A stretch of 64,000 nt of DNA from Cryptomeria japonica (GCF_030272615.1 NC_081408.1:339294793-339358792), one strand, 5' to 3'. Counted from the stretch's first letter, positions 34,510-47,129 are shown. Numbers and translations: made by a program. Notes: generated from the letters alone by a model not told the origin.

Positions 34510-35827
34510 TGTGACTGTAGCTCTTCTAACAAATTTATCTTCGCACCTGTTGCAGAAATAGTTTTGCTGATTGCCTAGATATAATAAAATTAACCTAAAC
34601 AGCTATGCAGTCATTGTGGTGTGTATCATGACTAAGAGAAACCTGAAAAAAAAATATTAGTGTAAGTCCATAGTAAAAGATAGCGATGGGATTTATGGTG
34701 GAGTTATTGCTCTCGTTGCTTTCAAGGGCTTAAGTTGGTAATAAAATAAAAGAAATTTAACTTTCATTGACTTCGGTAGATGCTGCCCTCAATAAAACCA
34801 GAAAATGCGTTGGTTTCTGAGACATTGCATGTCTTAAGCTGAATTTTGGTAGATATGGCAATGATGCCCTCCGTCAAAGCAATCTTCGAGCCATGAGTCA
34901 TAAGAATGCCTGCTCGGAATTGAAGCATTCACAATGTCACATATTAGACTACATAAACTCATAAAAGTGAACCAAAACCTAAATTCCATTTCAATTTGTA
35001 GAAGAAGAAACCTGGTTTTTCCTAGTTATTCTTTCTTTATGGTTTGATTTGTGGGCGTGAGATGAATCTTGCATTTTCAAGACATTTGTAATAAGCATAA
35101 TAAATTAGTTATATATAGGAAATATGCATGTATATAAATAAGATGGTATCAAATATGTGAGAAAGTGTGTAAATAGATAGGCGACGCTATGGTGATTGAG
35201 TAAAATTGTGTACATGATTGTGTCATTTGTTGATATATAAATATATTGAGATATTTAGTAAATTCGTTATTCCTTAACACACTATGTATAACTACACTAT
35301 ATCATATTCTCCCAATAGGTGTACAAGATTTCCAATCACCTTACTTTATCCATGGTGCCACCAAAACTCTCAACTAGCTACTTATGCACTTATATTTACC
35401 AATAGATGTCTCCATGGTCAACTAGATTATTTAGGGATGCTTCATGATGTGTCATGAAATATCTTATGCTTCATTATTGGTGTGTTTTTCTTGAGGTTTG
35501 GTCAATGGTACAAAAGTGAAATGTGTTGCAAATTTGTTTTTGATCCCTTTCTCTTCATACTATGTGGAATTATCTTGTTTCACGATGCATTATGATTTAT
35601 GCCTTGATAGAGAATATATTGTTTCTTTTATATGTATGTGGATATGGGTTTACTTTATTGGTTAGTTCATAAGTATGTATATCTCTTATGGCATGATTTA
35701 TACTAGTTTTTTGATGGATAGGTACTAGTTTTGGTGTCTAAATATCAAAACATTCCAAAATTTAAATCAGACACATATCTTGTAACATCTAAGTAGTTCA
35801 TGATTCACATACTTCCATGATAGTAGA
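34510..35827. other. S2 flank upstream of the split Kunitz gene
   Basis: Non-coding AT-rich DNA that aligns with 42,854-44,190 in S3 and, less well, with 7,712-9,590 in S1. It must contain the Kunitz promoter. I could not pick a convincing TATA box. Confidence 0.45.
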
Positions 35828-36726
35828 AAATTCAAAGCTATGTCACACTTTAGGGTAACTTATCAATATAAGTGAACTTAAGCATTTTTCAGTTTCGGTC
35901 AAATATATGATCTAGTTGGATTGATCCTAATTAAATTAGATATGAACCACAACTTTTTTGACTAGAAAAGTCCAATAAATACATATGTAGCATCACCTTG
36001 GAGCTCATTTACCAAAAAAGATTATTTGGAAAACCTAATATTTTCATAAATAATCATGCAAAAATATATTTATATAAAAAATACATATATAAATTTTGAT
36101 ATTTATGTGTAGTTTTAATTTATTTTATAGTATAACTATTGTTTATATTTTTTTGTTGCTAAAAGTATGTCATTAACAATAGAATATAAGGTTGATTGTC
36201 TTGTCAATATAAGATATTAATTTGTGTTTTAAAATTTGATTAATTTTTTGATGCACTAGATAATAGATTACATGTCAAGATGACATTTATTCCATTTTGG
36301 ATAAAAGATTAAAAAAAGAAAGTGAGATCTCCTCGAAACACCTATATTATTATTAAACATATAATTTAAATTTTATTTTTAAAATATATATTTATCAAAA
36401 TGAGAAAAAACATTAGTTCATAGCGCTAAAGTTTTAAATTATAGATACACCAAAAAAATAATTATAATATAGAGGGTGATGCCCCACTTAACCTTATTTT
36501 TCAATATTTTATAAACTAAATTAAATTTATAAAAAATACATTCAAATAAGATTTTTAATTTTTTTTTTAAAAACAAAAATATAAAATACACTAAAAAAGT
36601 TCCATATTTGATTGGTTTACATTATTTCAAAATTTAAAGTTACATATATATGACATCGTTAAAATTTATATCAATATTGACAATTTCATTGATAAAACTA
36701 CACAACACAACTTTAAACATTCACCT
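35828..36726. mobile_element. TIR element M2 (degenerate, M1 family)
   Basis: The left end CAAAGCTATGTCACACTTTA and right end (AAAACTACACAACACAACTT) are decayed versions of the M1/M4 termini. The interior shares AACTTATCAATATAAGTGAA with M4. Borders are approximate. It lies at the same place as M3 in S3, so one insertion was copied by segmental duplication. Confidence 0.55.
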
Positions 36727-37461
36727 TAATCAAATAATATAACTAAGTCTAAGTTTAAATGAGCTCCATGCAAATCTAAACACAAAGGGATGAATAAAAA
36801 TCCATCCAAAATGTCATTAATCATAACCCTCCTTTATAATTCTTATCTCTAAAAAGAGATTTTAATTTTATAGGGACCATATAGAATCAATAAATACTAG
36901 CCTAGATTTTACTTAAACTTCTCTCCTATAAGAAAAAAGTGATCGGAAATTATGGTGTGTCCTCAAGATATGAAAAGTTACAACTAGAAAGAATGTTTTA
37001 TTCAATAGTGTCAGATAATGCTCTATCTACATGATATAGTTGAGGCCAACTACTTATATCCAATCTATTGAAATGCAATGCAATGGTGGGGTATATGAGG
37101 AGGACATTGGCCACTAGAAATATTTGTTTGAGAAATGATTATTGAAATGCAAAATTAGGTTCACATTATATTTGTTAAATTTGACTCTTTATATGCTATA
37201 CTATCTATGTATGGTTTAGATTATATGATTTACTCTTTCACTGTTTATATGTTTGAATATTTAAAATGATATAGATACGTGTTAGATAATTCTTTATATG
37301 TAAACAAATACAAATATTTTGATATTATATTTGGAGATTCAAATATTTTTAAATGTTTAATGTAGTGTAATTGTTTTTTAATAATTGTTTATATTTTATA
37401 TCATAATGAATTTTACACTTTTAAAAAAATTATTGTATTTTATTTATATTTATAGAAAAAT
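36727..37461. other. Non-coding tail of S2
   Basis: AT-rich. 36,820-37,020 aligns with 10,180-10,450 of S1. No gene is seen. Confidence 0.45.
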
Positions 37462-37762
37462 TCATGGAATTTTTGAGCTACAACTCATATGGACTAGCTA
37501 AGACACGAACCTAGGACATTTTATTTTATATTGAAGTTCTCTAGACCAACTGAACTCCTATCTCCTCTTTTGCAAGTCCATCGTTTGTTTAGGTGTGGTT
37601 TTTTCCAACACTCTCGTTAAGCCACACTCTAGGTGCTTTGGGCTCCTAGCATGGCTTTGATACCACATGTTGGGATACAAATCATATGGAGTAGCTAGGG
37701 ATCGAACTTAGGACCTTTTTAATTTGGTGCTAGAGTGCTCTACCAAATAAGGTGAGGAATGT
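37462..37762 (-). mobile_element. TRIM-like mini LTR element with tRNA-like boxes in its repeats
   Basis: Read on the minus strand: a ~90-base unit (TTTGGTAGAGCACT, then AAGTTCGATCCC, ending GTATCCCAACA), then TGTGGTATCAAAGCC resembling a tRNA-Met primer site, about 100 bases, then a purine run AAAAGAGGAGATA, then a second diverged copy of the unit (GTTCAGTTGGTCTAGAG, then TAGGTTCGTGTC). Both units have an A-box-like and a B-box-like sequence about 35-40 bases apart, as in tRNA genes. This order (repeat, primer site, polypurine tract, repeat) is that of a TRIM. A dimeric tRNA-derived SINE is the alternative. Confidence 0.5.
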
Positions 37763-38616
37763 TCGAAAAAATTCCATCTTAGTAGGTTTGTTTTTAGTTA
37801 GTAAATAATAGATATTTAGTTGTGGGAAGTTACTTTCTTGTAAGGGAGTTTGGGTAGTTTTATACGAGAGAATAATGGCCTTATTGATGAAGGGTATTCC
37901 CCTTATAAATCCAAGTGTCCCCATTATAACCCCCATTTTCCTTCTTTATATTGTGAAGTTAACTGCCTAGAATGTTCAGGAAAGGGTAACTCCCCCTTTT
38001 GAGGTTGACCACTTTTGCATCCCATTTCCTTATATCGGAATATGCCAAAATGCCCAAAATGGGTTTTGAAGTTAATTCCTTCACCATTAGCTCCAATTTA
38101 CTGTCTAGGAGGTCTATGTAAGTTTTTGTGCAAAACTGACAACTTACTAAAAATAGCAACCTTGCTAAAAATAGCCCTTATTAACAAATAAACCATATTT
38201 TTGGGTGATGCAAGATTGCTCTTACACCCTAGATGTTCATGCATCACTTATTGATCCAATGTATTGAAATGTAATATCACTAAAGAATCCTTAAAATAAA
38301 TAAATCATTTCTATGTTTTTCAAATTATTATGTACAATTATGATAAAATTTATTTGTAATTTTAATTTTGATCTACCATTTAATTTCTCTTTATAAAATT
38401 AAGTTTTCTATTTTTTAATTTGTGAAGGCTATTGTTAAATTCATCCTTTTTATATTTCTCAGCTATCCACTCCAACTTTAACCCTACCAACTTTTAGTGA
38501 GCTTTTTTTACTTAAATATAATTTTCTCTTATTTTCTTTTTCTTTTATAGGTGTCCTATTAATTCATATCCTAGTATTAATTTAAATAGTATGTATATGT
38601 TGTTAATTTTACTACA
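37763..38616. other. Intergenic DNA between S2 and S3
   Basis: No gene. The block TGATGCAAGATTGCTC near 38,205 also occurs in the gypsy LTR at about 58,036, so part of this stretch may be old LTR DNA. Confidence 0.35.
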
Positions 38617-39715
38617 CAGGTGTAACAAGTCGGTCCTTGTTCCAGACTATTTTCATTCCTTATGATGTTCCTTTCTCTTCTAATACTTCCACTCCTTTTG
38701 ATAACACTTTTATACTCAACAACCTTATGACCAAAATTATTGCAAGCATAACAATATCCATTGAAAGACTGAGTTCATTCCTACCATTTAAATTCCACAT
38801 AATCCCACTTCTACACTCATTATCTTTATGACCAACCTTACATTACAATTGTAACATTGACCATTAAACAATTAAGATCTAGTCTAACTTCTACATTCAC
38901 TAGCTCTATGTCCAAACTTATTACATGAAAAACAATTACCATTGAAAGTTAATGAGTGTCTAGTTTGAGCAGGATGAGTAGGAGACCTCCTATAAAGCTC
39001 CTTATTTTAGACTCGAGGGAATCTATTTTGATTAGAATTATTTACTTCATCCTTGACTTTCTCTCTACCAGATTTATTCAGCTTGTTCATGAACCCCCTT
39101 TTCTCTTCTGCCACATTCTTGTCTACTAAGTTAGGTACTGGTTCCAATGTCAGGCTTTCCTTTGTTTAATTCAGCTCCTTTTCAACCATCTTTGCCCAAA
39201 TTTTATCTTTCGAAGCATCCAACTCAATTATTGTAGTAGGGATATCCTTAGTCATGTAGGCACATCCTCAATCTGATTACAAACTTGTGCTAGTAAGGAA
39301 TTTCCTCCACTATTGTTGTTCACATAGTAAACATTGCCATTAGTCAAATGTTGTACCTTCTGCAACCAATCTTCTGGAGCTTCCTTTTTTGATTTCACAT
39401 CCATATCCATGAAATCTAACCTTATAACCTTTTCTATACATCTGAATCACACTCAATAGGTTATGTCTCATAACTTTAACATAATAAACACCATTAGTTT
39501 TATGCTTGCCGTCAATAGAGATGCTTCCTTTAACACAAATAGATGCAACTTCTTCTCCTGCAAACTTAATTGATCCACCATCATATTTCGCAAGGTTAAT
39601 AAACTTGTCTCTATCATCAGTCATATGGTTTGAACACCCATATTCAATGATCCATGCTTTTGGTTCTACTTTTGCATGTGGTGCAATATTCACACTAACT
39701 ATAAACACCCTTTCT
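38617..39715 (-). pseudogene. Ty1/copia gag-protease remnant (S3 copy)
   Basis: Same fragment as at 2,340-4,720 but without the M1 insertion. The frame 39,340-39,708 covers the protease region, where the expected catalytic DSG reads EYG (WIIEYGCSNHMT), so the enzyme would be dead. The following NGVYYVKVMRHNLLSV fits the copia pattern after the protease. The left part holds gag-like sequence with stops. Confidence 0.7.
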
Positions 39716-39789
39716 CATGCTAAAGGAGTCATTCAAATTGATATTTCTATGTATTTTTTCTTGGGGCTTCTATGAATCCAAAGAGGCAA

Positions 39790-40545
39790 TGATTCGGTGC
39801 TTGTATTAGTGGAACATTTTTGTAAAATAACACATTTCATACCTTGTAAGAAGAACAATGATGCAAGTCAAGTGGCACATTTGTATTTTAGGGAATTTTT
39901 GAGGTTGCATGGTGTTCTTAAAATAATAACAACTGAGACTATCAAGGCCACTTTTGGAGGTTCTTATAGAAGAATTTGAATAGTAGGTTGTGATTTAATT
40001 CTATGTACCATCCCCAAATCTATGGTAAAATGTTGATTGTAAATAGGACCCTAGGTAATCTATTGAGGTTTTTAGTTGAAGTCAATCTTTGACAATGGGA
40101 TGTGTAATATCTCAAGTTGAGATAACATATAATTCTAGCTTAAATAGATCAATATGTAAGTCTGCATTTCAAGTTGTATATGGTGCGAATTGTAGAGGAG
40201 TTGTGGAATTATTTAATTTTCCAATGAACCCACATAACAACCAAGAAGCTAGAGATTTTTAAAGAATATTCAAGATATGCATCAACAAGTTAGGATCAAA
40301 TTGTAGTCCATGAATGAATAATATAAGAAGAAAGTTGATAAATGCATCAAAGAAGCAAATTCTTTCAAAGAGAAATGGTCATGGCACAGATATGCAAAGA
40401 AAGGTATCCCAAAGATGCCTACAACAATTTGAAGCCCAAGAAAATTAGACCGTGTAAAACCATAAAGATCATAAATGACAATAACTATCAAATTAATTTG
40501 CCTAAGGATTTGAACAATAGTCTTACCTTTAATGAACATTGTTAA
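39790..40545 (+). pseudogene. Ty3/gypsy integrase fragment (S3 copy)
   Basis: 39,797-39,979 encodes HFCKITHFIPCKK...VAHLYFREFLRLHGVLK of the integrase core. 40,342-40,545 encodes the C-terminal part (REMVMAQICKERYPKDAY; LKPKKIRPCK; YQINLPKDL). Stops separate them. It abuts the copia remnant on the opposite strand exactly as in S1. Confidence 0.72.
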
Positions 40546-42164
40546 AGTTTATTTACTCTTAGTCAAAGTTGATGATGATTAGCTAGAAGATGATCAAAAT
40601 GAGAAGGAAAATGACAATTGAACCAGACACTTGCCAAGCAAGAAAAGATACCAGATTGAATGAGTACTAGATACTAAATTGGTAGATTCCCAATCTAGAT
40701 CTTATAAGCTATTAAATTTTAATTTGGAAGGCATACTAGATTCTTACAAATCTTGGACCTCTTAGAAACTAACTTGCTTAAGTATAACCAAACTATTTCA
40801 ACATATGAATCAAAACTAGGCTGACTAGGATGTACACATTTTTTAAGACAAGGGGAGGATGATGCAAAATATTTAATCTAACAACCCCCCACCATGTTCA
40901 TTTAGTTGGGTGTCTGTTCAGTCATTTTAGGACCTATAAATTACTATTTTTAGCCTTTTATTCTGCCATTTACACTGATTGGTTTCATACTGAATAGCTA
41001 TCAAATAATTTTCTATTTTTAGCTTTTGGTTGAGTTTGTTTAGGAGACTCTTTAGGGAGTTTAGTAGTTAGGGGAGAGTTGATAGGATTAGGGAGTCAAT
41101 GTGAAAACAAATAAGGGTTAGAAAAATTTATGAGTACTAGTGGGGAACTCCAAAGAGTAGAAGCTTCTTGTCAATAGATTAAACTTCACTAGTTTTCATA
41201 TAGGTAGCAGCTATGTTTCTTTCTAGTTATTTAATATAAGAAAATCTAATGATTATGCATTTCTAATGACAATTTGAGTGTATTTTGTTGTTCCTACATA
41301 ATATTCTCTTTTTTAGAATTTGTTATATCTAAAAAGAACAAGTTAGGATAGAGTATATTTTGTGGAGTAATTTGTAGGAACTTGAAGATTGTGTTGTATC
41401 ATATAAAAGGATAAAGATTATACTATTATTCTTAAGTGGGATAGTTCCATTGCTAACATGTCCATTATTCATTAGGACTTTCCCTTTATAGATATTTTTA
41501 ATTAAAAAAACTCCAAAAAGAATTTAATATAAATCTATGTACTATAAACCTAAAATATTTTAAAACAAAAGATTTAATAGAATATTTTATAATTCTATGT
41601 GCAAAAATTGAATCCGCATTCTTGAGATTTCTAAATAAATAAATATTTTTTGTAATTTATTTAACCAAAACTATAACTAGTGCTAAGACTATTTAGTTTT
41701 CCTTTGTCTGTTCACTCAGATGATTTTTAATAGGTCCAAACCTTTTTCTCATGTTTATCTTAATCAAAACTATAAATAGTGCCAAGTACTATGTCCATAA
41801 CATCACCTAGTTATAAAAAATAAACAAATACATATAAATAAACTAAAAAGATCATTTCATTCACAACAAATAAAACGAACATGTAGTAAAGAAAGCATAC
41901 ATTTTCTTTTAAAATATAAAGAACATCAACAACAATTGTTCATACCGCACTCAAATACATTCTAGAAATCAAACTTATAATGATATTAAACTTTATAAAA
42001 AATTGTAACAATAATCTAATCTTATAATTCTAAAACAAAAATTAAATCCACATTTCTTTGATTTCTAAATAAATTCTTATTCTTGCAATTTATATAACCA
42101 TAACTAGTACTAAAGACCAAGACAAACGTCCTCACAAACTGTTCCAACTCAACTCAAATACATT
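40546..42164. other. Non-coding part of S3
   Basis: AT-rich and aligned with 5,570-7,020 of S1. No gene. Confidence 0.5.
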
Positions 42165-42853
42165 CTAGGAAGTGAATTTCTTGAATTGCACACGCAGGGG
42201 CTGCAAACCTCCTGCAACGACCCCAAACCCATTATGAATGCCAAGGCCGATGCAGGAAGGGCCAGGCCCAATCCCTGCCTCACAAATCACTGCCGGACAC
42301 CAAAACAGCCCATATGCATCATCTCCTATTTTGGAGATCCTAAATGACTGCCCCTCCCCTGAACTTATTTTAACCAAAGTTTGGTTGAATCTAGAAACCC
42401 TCTCCATGGACCATCCATTACCTCCCGTATTATTTCCACAAATAGACGGTCCAGAGATTGCAACATGCACGGCTGTATTACCTAAAAACACCGAGGTGTT
42501 TTGATTGCAAATGGGATGGAATAGCATGGGAAGCCCATCTCCATGTTTATCCTGCACAACGTATTGTGGACAAGTCTTAGTGAGAGCAAGTCCTCTTCCA
42601 TTGCCTTCTCCCACCACCATAACGAAGTAATTCTGCCCCGCTTCCAGAGGGTCACCTTCTGTGTCTAACAACATGTCTTTGCTCTTCTCTCCATTAGAGG
42701 GAATCGCCATTGAAACAGCCAACGATAGGAGAATAACCCATAACCTATGAACATAACCAGATATCAATAGGTGAATGCATTAACAATAACTGAAAATAAG
42801 GGTAAAAAAAGAAAGGATAGAGCATGGTGTGTTTATTACCACTGAATGGCCAT
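42165..42853 (-). CDS. Kunitz (STI/miraculin-like) protease-inhibitor family protein, two exons (S3 copy)
   Basis: Exon 1 coding is 42,840-42,853, the intron 42,745-42,839 (GT...AG, phase 2), and exon 2 42,165-42,744. The product is about 197 residues starting MAIQWLWVILLSLAVSMAI, a likely signal peptide. The family signature is present (LLDTEGDPLEAGQNYFV). Six Cys sit at the same positions as in the S1 gene, and FWCPAVICEAGIGPGPSCIG forms the C-terminal Cys cluster. No lesions are visible. It differs from the S1 copy at scattered residues (CEAGIGPG for CHPGIGLG, LQPLRVQ for LQPRRVQ). Secretion is inferred. The inhibitory target is unknown, since the loop after LFHP lacks a clear Arg/Lys. Confidence 0.82.
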
Positions 42854-44189
42854 TGTGAATTTAGCTCTTCTAACAAATTTATCTTCGCACCTGTTGCAGA
42901 AATAGTTTTGTTGATTGCCTAGAAATTAATAATATTAACCTAAACAGCTAAGCAGTCATGGTGGTGGGTATCATGACTAAGAGAAACCTTCACAAAAATC
43001 CTACTGTAAGTCGTGGGTAAGCTACCATCTTAATATGACATAAGAGGAAAAGATAGCGATGGAATTTATGGTGGAGTTATTGTTGTCGTTGCTTTCAAGG
43101 GCTTAAGTTAGTAATAAAATAAAAGAAAACAAACTTTTATTGACTTTGGTATATGCTGCCCTCAAAAAGACCAGAAAATGCGTTGGTTTCTGAGACATTG
43201 CATGTCTTAAGTTGAATTTGGTAGATATGGCAATGATTGCCTCCGTCAAAGCAATCTTCGAGCCATGAGTCACAAGAATGCCTGCTCGGAATGAAAGCAT
43301 TGATAATGCCACATATTAGACAACATAATGTTATAAAAATGAACCAAGACCTAAATTCCATTTCAATTTGTAGAAGAAGAAACCTGGCTTGTCCTAGCTA
43401 TTCATTCTTTATGGTTTGATTTGTGGGTGTGAGATGAATCTTGCATTTGTAAGACATTGCAGTGGTGAAAATCATGTAATGTGCTTAAATAAATAGGCGA
43501 CGTCATGGTGAATGAATCAGATTGTCATTTGTTGATATATAATTATATTGAGATATTTAGTAAAATTGTTATTCCCTAACACACTATGCATAGCTACACT
43601 ATATAGATACACAAGACTCCTAATCACTTTACTTTATCTATGGTGCCACCAAAACTCTCAACTAGCTACCTATGCACTTATATTTATCAGTAGATGTCTC
43701 CATGGTCAACTAGACTATTTAGGGATGCTTCATGAGTGTGCTATGAAATATCTTAGTAGATGTCTCCATGGTCAACTAGATTATTTAGGGATGCTTCATA
43801 AGTGTGCTATGAAATATCTTAGGCTTCATTTACTGGTGTGTTTTCCTTGAGGTTTGGTCGATGATACAAAAGTGAAATGTGTTGTAAATTTGTTTTTAAT
43901 CCCCTTCTCTTGATACTATGTAGAATTATCTTGTTTCAAAACATGTATTAATGATTTATGTCTTGATAGAACACATATTGTATCTTTCATATGTATGTGG
44001 ATACGTGTTTAGCTTTTTGGTTAGTTCATAAGTATGTATATATCTTATTGCATGATTTATACTATTTTTTGATGGGATAAGTATTAATTTTGGTGTCTAA
44101 ATATCAAAACATTTCCAAAATTTAAATCAAAAGACATCGCTTGTATCATATGAGTAGATCATGATCCACATACTACCATGATAGTAGAA
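42854..44189. other. Upstream flank of the S3 Kunitz gene with a 66-bp duplication
   Basis: Non-coding. Two tandem copies of a 66-bp unit (GTAGATGTCTCCATGGTCAA) start at about 43,689 and 43,755. S1 and S2 have one copy, so the duplication is specific to S3. Confidence 0.55.
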
Positions 44190-45390
44190 GATCAAAGCTA
44201 TGCCACACTTTAGGACAGCTTATTAGTAAACATGAACTTAAGCATTTTTCAATTTTGGTCGAATATATGATCTAGTTGGATTGATTTAGGTAATTGAATT
44301 AGATATCGACCACGACTTTTTTAGCTAGAAAGGTCTAATAAATACATATGTAGCATCACTTTGGAGCTCACTTACCAAAAAGGATTTTTGAAAAAACTTA
44401 ATATTTCACAAATAATCCACGGGGGCTTCACTTAATGAACTTGGGTTATAGCACGTGCGTCCATGGCATACTAAAGAATCCCCCTATTTTCAAAAAATAT
44501 TGCCCTAAACTCCTTTTTTGTCCCCCCCTCCTAATACATAACCTGAATTAAAAGCCCCTTTATTTTCACCAGATATTATATTTTTTCACAGCCTAAATTA
44601 AAAAATCCCCTATTTTCATCGATAGGCAATATATTGTACCCTCATTTTTGGGATATTAAACCCCCCAATATGAATGTGCGTGATATAATATTCCCTAGCC
44701 AATGAAGCCTCCGTGCAAAAAAATATTTTTATAAAAATATAAATATAGCTTTTGTAGATTTATGTGTAGTTTTAATTTTTTTATATAGTTTAATTACTCT
44801 TTATTTATTTTTTTACTAAAATCAAGTCATCAACACTATAATATAAGGTTGCTTGCCTTGTCAAGATAAGATATTTAATTATGTTTTAAAATTTGATAAA
44901 AATGATGATGCATTAGATAATGGATTACACGTCAAGATGATGTTTATTATATTTTGGATAAAAGATTAAAACAAAATATGAGATCTTCTTGAAACACCTA
45001 TTTTATAAGTATATATATAGTTTATAATTTATTTAAAAATATATATATTTATCGTAATGGTAAAAAACATTAGTTGATATCCTAAAGTTTTAAATTATAG
45101 ATACACGAAAAAAAACATTTTTTCTTATAATATAGCGGGTGATGCCCCACTTAATCTTATTTTTCAACATTTTATAAACTAAGTTATAGTCTCAATTTTA
45201 TAGAAAACTATAATCAATTTTTTTTTTATTTTTCTAAAAATAATACAAGCATAAAACACACTATGTTTTTTTATATTTGATTGGTTTACATTATTTCAAG
45301 ATTTAAAACATATATGTAAAATTGTTAAAATGCATATCAATATTGATAATTTCCCTGGTAAAACTACACAAAACAACTTTGAACATTCAC
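44190..45390. mobile_element. TIR element M3 (M1 family) with nested MITE
   Basis: Same insertion as M2 (ends CAAAGCTATGCCACACTTTA and ACTACACAAAACAACTTTGA) but lengthened by the MITE at 44,418-44,715. No coding. The LINE begins just after its right end. Confidence 0.55.
44418..44715. mobile_element. 298-bp MITE with CACGGGGGCTTCA termini
   Basis: The left end CACGGGGGCTTCACTTAATG pairs with the right end, reverse-complemented, CACGGAGGCTTCATTGG (about 13 of the first 15 bases). The equivalent place in M2 (near 36,050) lacks it, so it inserted after the S2/S3 duplication. A target duplication is not clear. Confidence 0.6.
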
Positions 45391-47129
45391 CAGCAAAGGT
45401 CTAATGCTCTATCTATTGCTGATGTTGATAAAGAAAAGACCTTCACTATTTGTTCGGCTACGGATCCCTTATCGGGTCCCAACCTATTTGCTACTGAGAT
45501 AGAAAATAACTTAGTCAGGCTTTAAAAAAAAAAATGATGATTTGACGGCTTCTTCATCAAGGGTTAATTTGTTCCCGGCTATGGCCCTCAAACCGCTACC
45601 CAACACGCACAGGGAAAGTATGGAATTCAAGGGTTCGATGGATGTGGAAATGGTGGTGGACTCGGGTCAAAACCCTGCTCCAAAATCTAGTAGGACAACT
45701 CTGGAAGTTGGTCAAAAGGATCCTAAAGTGGAAAGAGTTTTAAGTTGCCTAAATCCCAATATAGAGTGTGCTAATATGGGAAATATGATCAAGACTCCTT
45801 AGGGGAAACAAGGAGCTAGTTTTGTTAGCCTGAAGGAAAACCTATAGATTGGGATTCTCTTCGACCCCTCCACCCAGCAAGTCAAGAAAGATTTTTGTTG
45901 ACGAGGAAAATGAGGATTCGGACTGGACTCAAGTTGGTGCTAAGAACAAAAAGAAAAAGAAAGTGAATGTGGGGATGGAGAATAAAATAGGAAGACCTTC
46001 GTAGAAAGATTCAAGGACCAAGGATGCAGTAAGAGAGGTGGCCAAAGAAAGACAAAGGACCCTAGATGGTCTCTCACAATCCAAGAAAAAGAAGAAATAA
46101 CTTCCATCCCTTAGTTGGGATGCTTGTTCTACTCAAGGTTGAGTAGATCCTTTATTACTGTTCCTAATGAAGATACTCTCCTAAAATGCGAGGGGCTTGA
46201 ATAGCCCTATGAAACAACACATGTTAAAGTGTAGACTGATGGAACAAAGAGTTGACATTCTCCTGTTACAGGAATCGAAGATGAGATTTGATATCTTTCA
46301 GAAGGTGGCTAAGTCTTTCTGGCATTTTGCTACCTTCTTGGCCAGTGATGTTGATGGAGCGTCTGGTGGCATTGCTACATTATGGAATCTGGCTTCCTTT
46401 AATGGTACTTTGATTTATTTTGCAAAGAATTATCTAATTGTTAAGATGACAGATCTCAGATCCCACCTTGAGTGGTATCTCATTAATGTTTACGCCCCTA
46501 ATGCCATATCTCCTTGGTCTAGCCTATGGTCTTCCCTGGATAATTTCATTACAAATGCTTCTTTGAATTTTTGGATGATGGCTAGAGATTTTGAATCTCC
46601 CTTGTTCCCTTCAGAGAAAGCTACTGTTATTGAGGATTACTCTGAAAGTATGAACAATCTTGTAGAATTTATTTCTGTGATAGGAATGATGGACATTCAC
46701 CTGTTTGGATCAAAATTCACTTGGATAAATAGAAGACTTGGCCAACACTTAATTCAAGACAGATTGGATAGGGTCTTAGTTTCGAGTAATTAGAAACACG
46801 TTGACTCCCTCTCCCTGTGCGCCCTCCCCAAGTCTAGATCAGATCATAATGCAATTTTACTGGCTTCAGATGATACTCCAAGGAGAAAATCTCACCCCTT
46901 TTGATATGAGATCATGTGGTCTCTACATTTGAATTTTAGGGCCATGGTTGAGCAGTGGTGGAATGTGCCAATTAATGGTACCACATGTATCATGTGGTCC
47001 ACAAACAAAAACTTTTAAGGACAAAAGTAAAAGGATGGAACAAATATTCCTTTGAGAATATTTTTTAGCAGAAAAAAGCTATCTCTATTAACCTGGAAAG
47101 TATTTAGAAGAAAATAGAAGATAACTATG
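45391..47129 (+). pseudogene. L1-type LINE, 5' part: linker and endonuclease
   Basis: Homology to S2 ends at about 45,390 and LINE sequence begins. After a decayed upstream ORF, a frame from about 46,190 reads like the apurinic-type endonuclease of plant L1 LINEs: LNSPMKQHMLKCRLMEQ, VDILLLQESKM, LINVYAPN, then LFGSKFTWINRR and DRLDRVLVSS. It nicks target DNA in active LINEs. Stops occur at 46,791 and later. RT continues at 48,093, 49,936 and 55,166 beyond three insertions. Confidence 0.75.

Noticed and set aside
37462-37762. Functional tRNA genes
   Set aside because: A- and B-box-like sequences are present but the units do not fold as a complete cloverleaf by eye and occur as diverged repeats with retroelement-type signals between them.
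43137-43361. Cys-rich secreted peptide upstream of the S3 Kunitz gene
   Set aside because: The minus-strand frame looks signal-peptide-like and has several Cys, but S1 and S2 do not keep it open and it lacks a clear start context.
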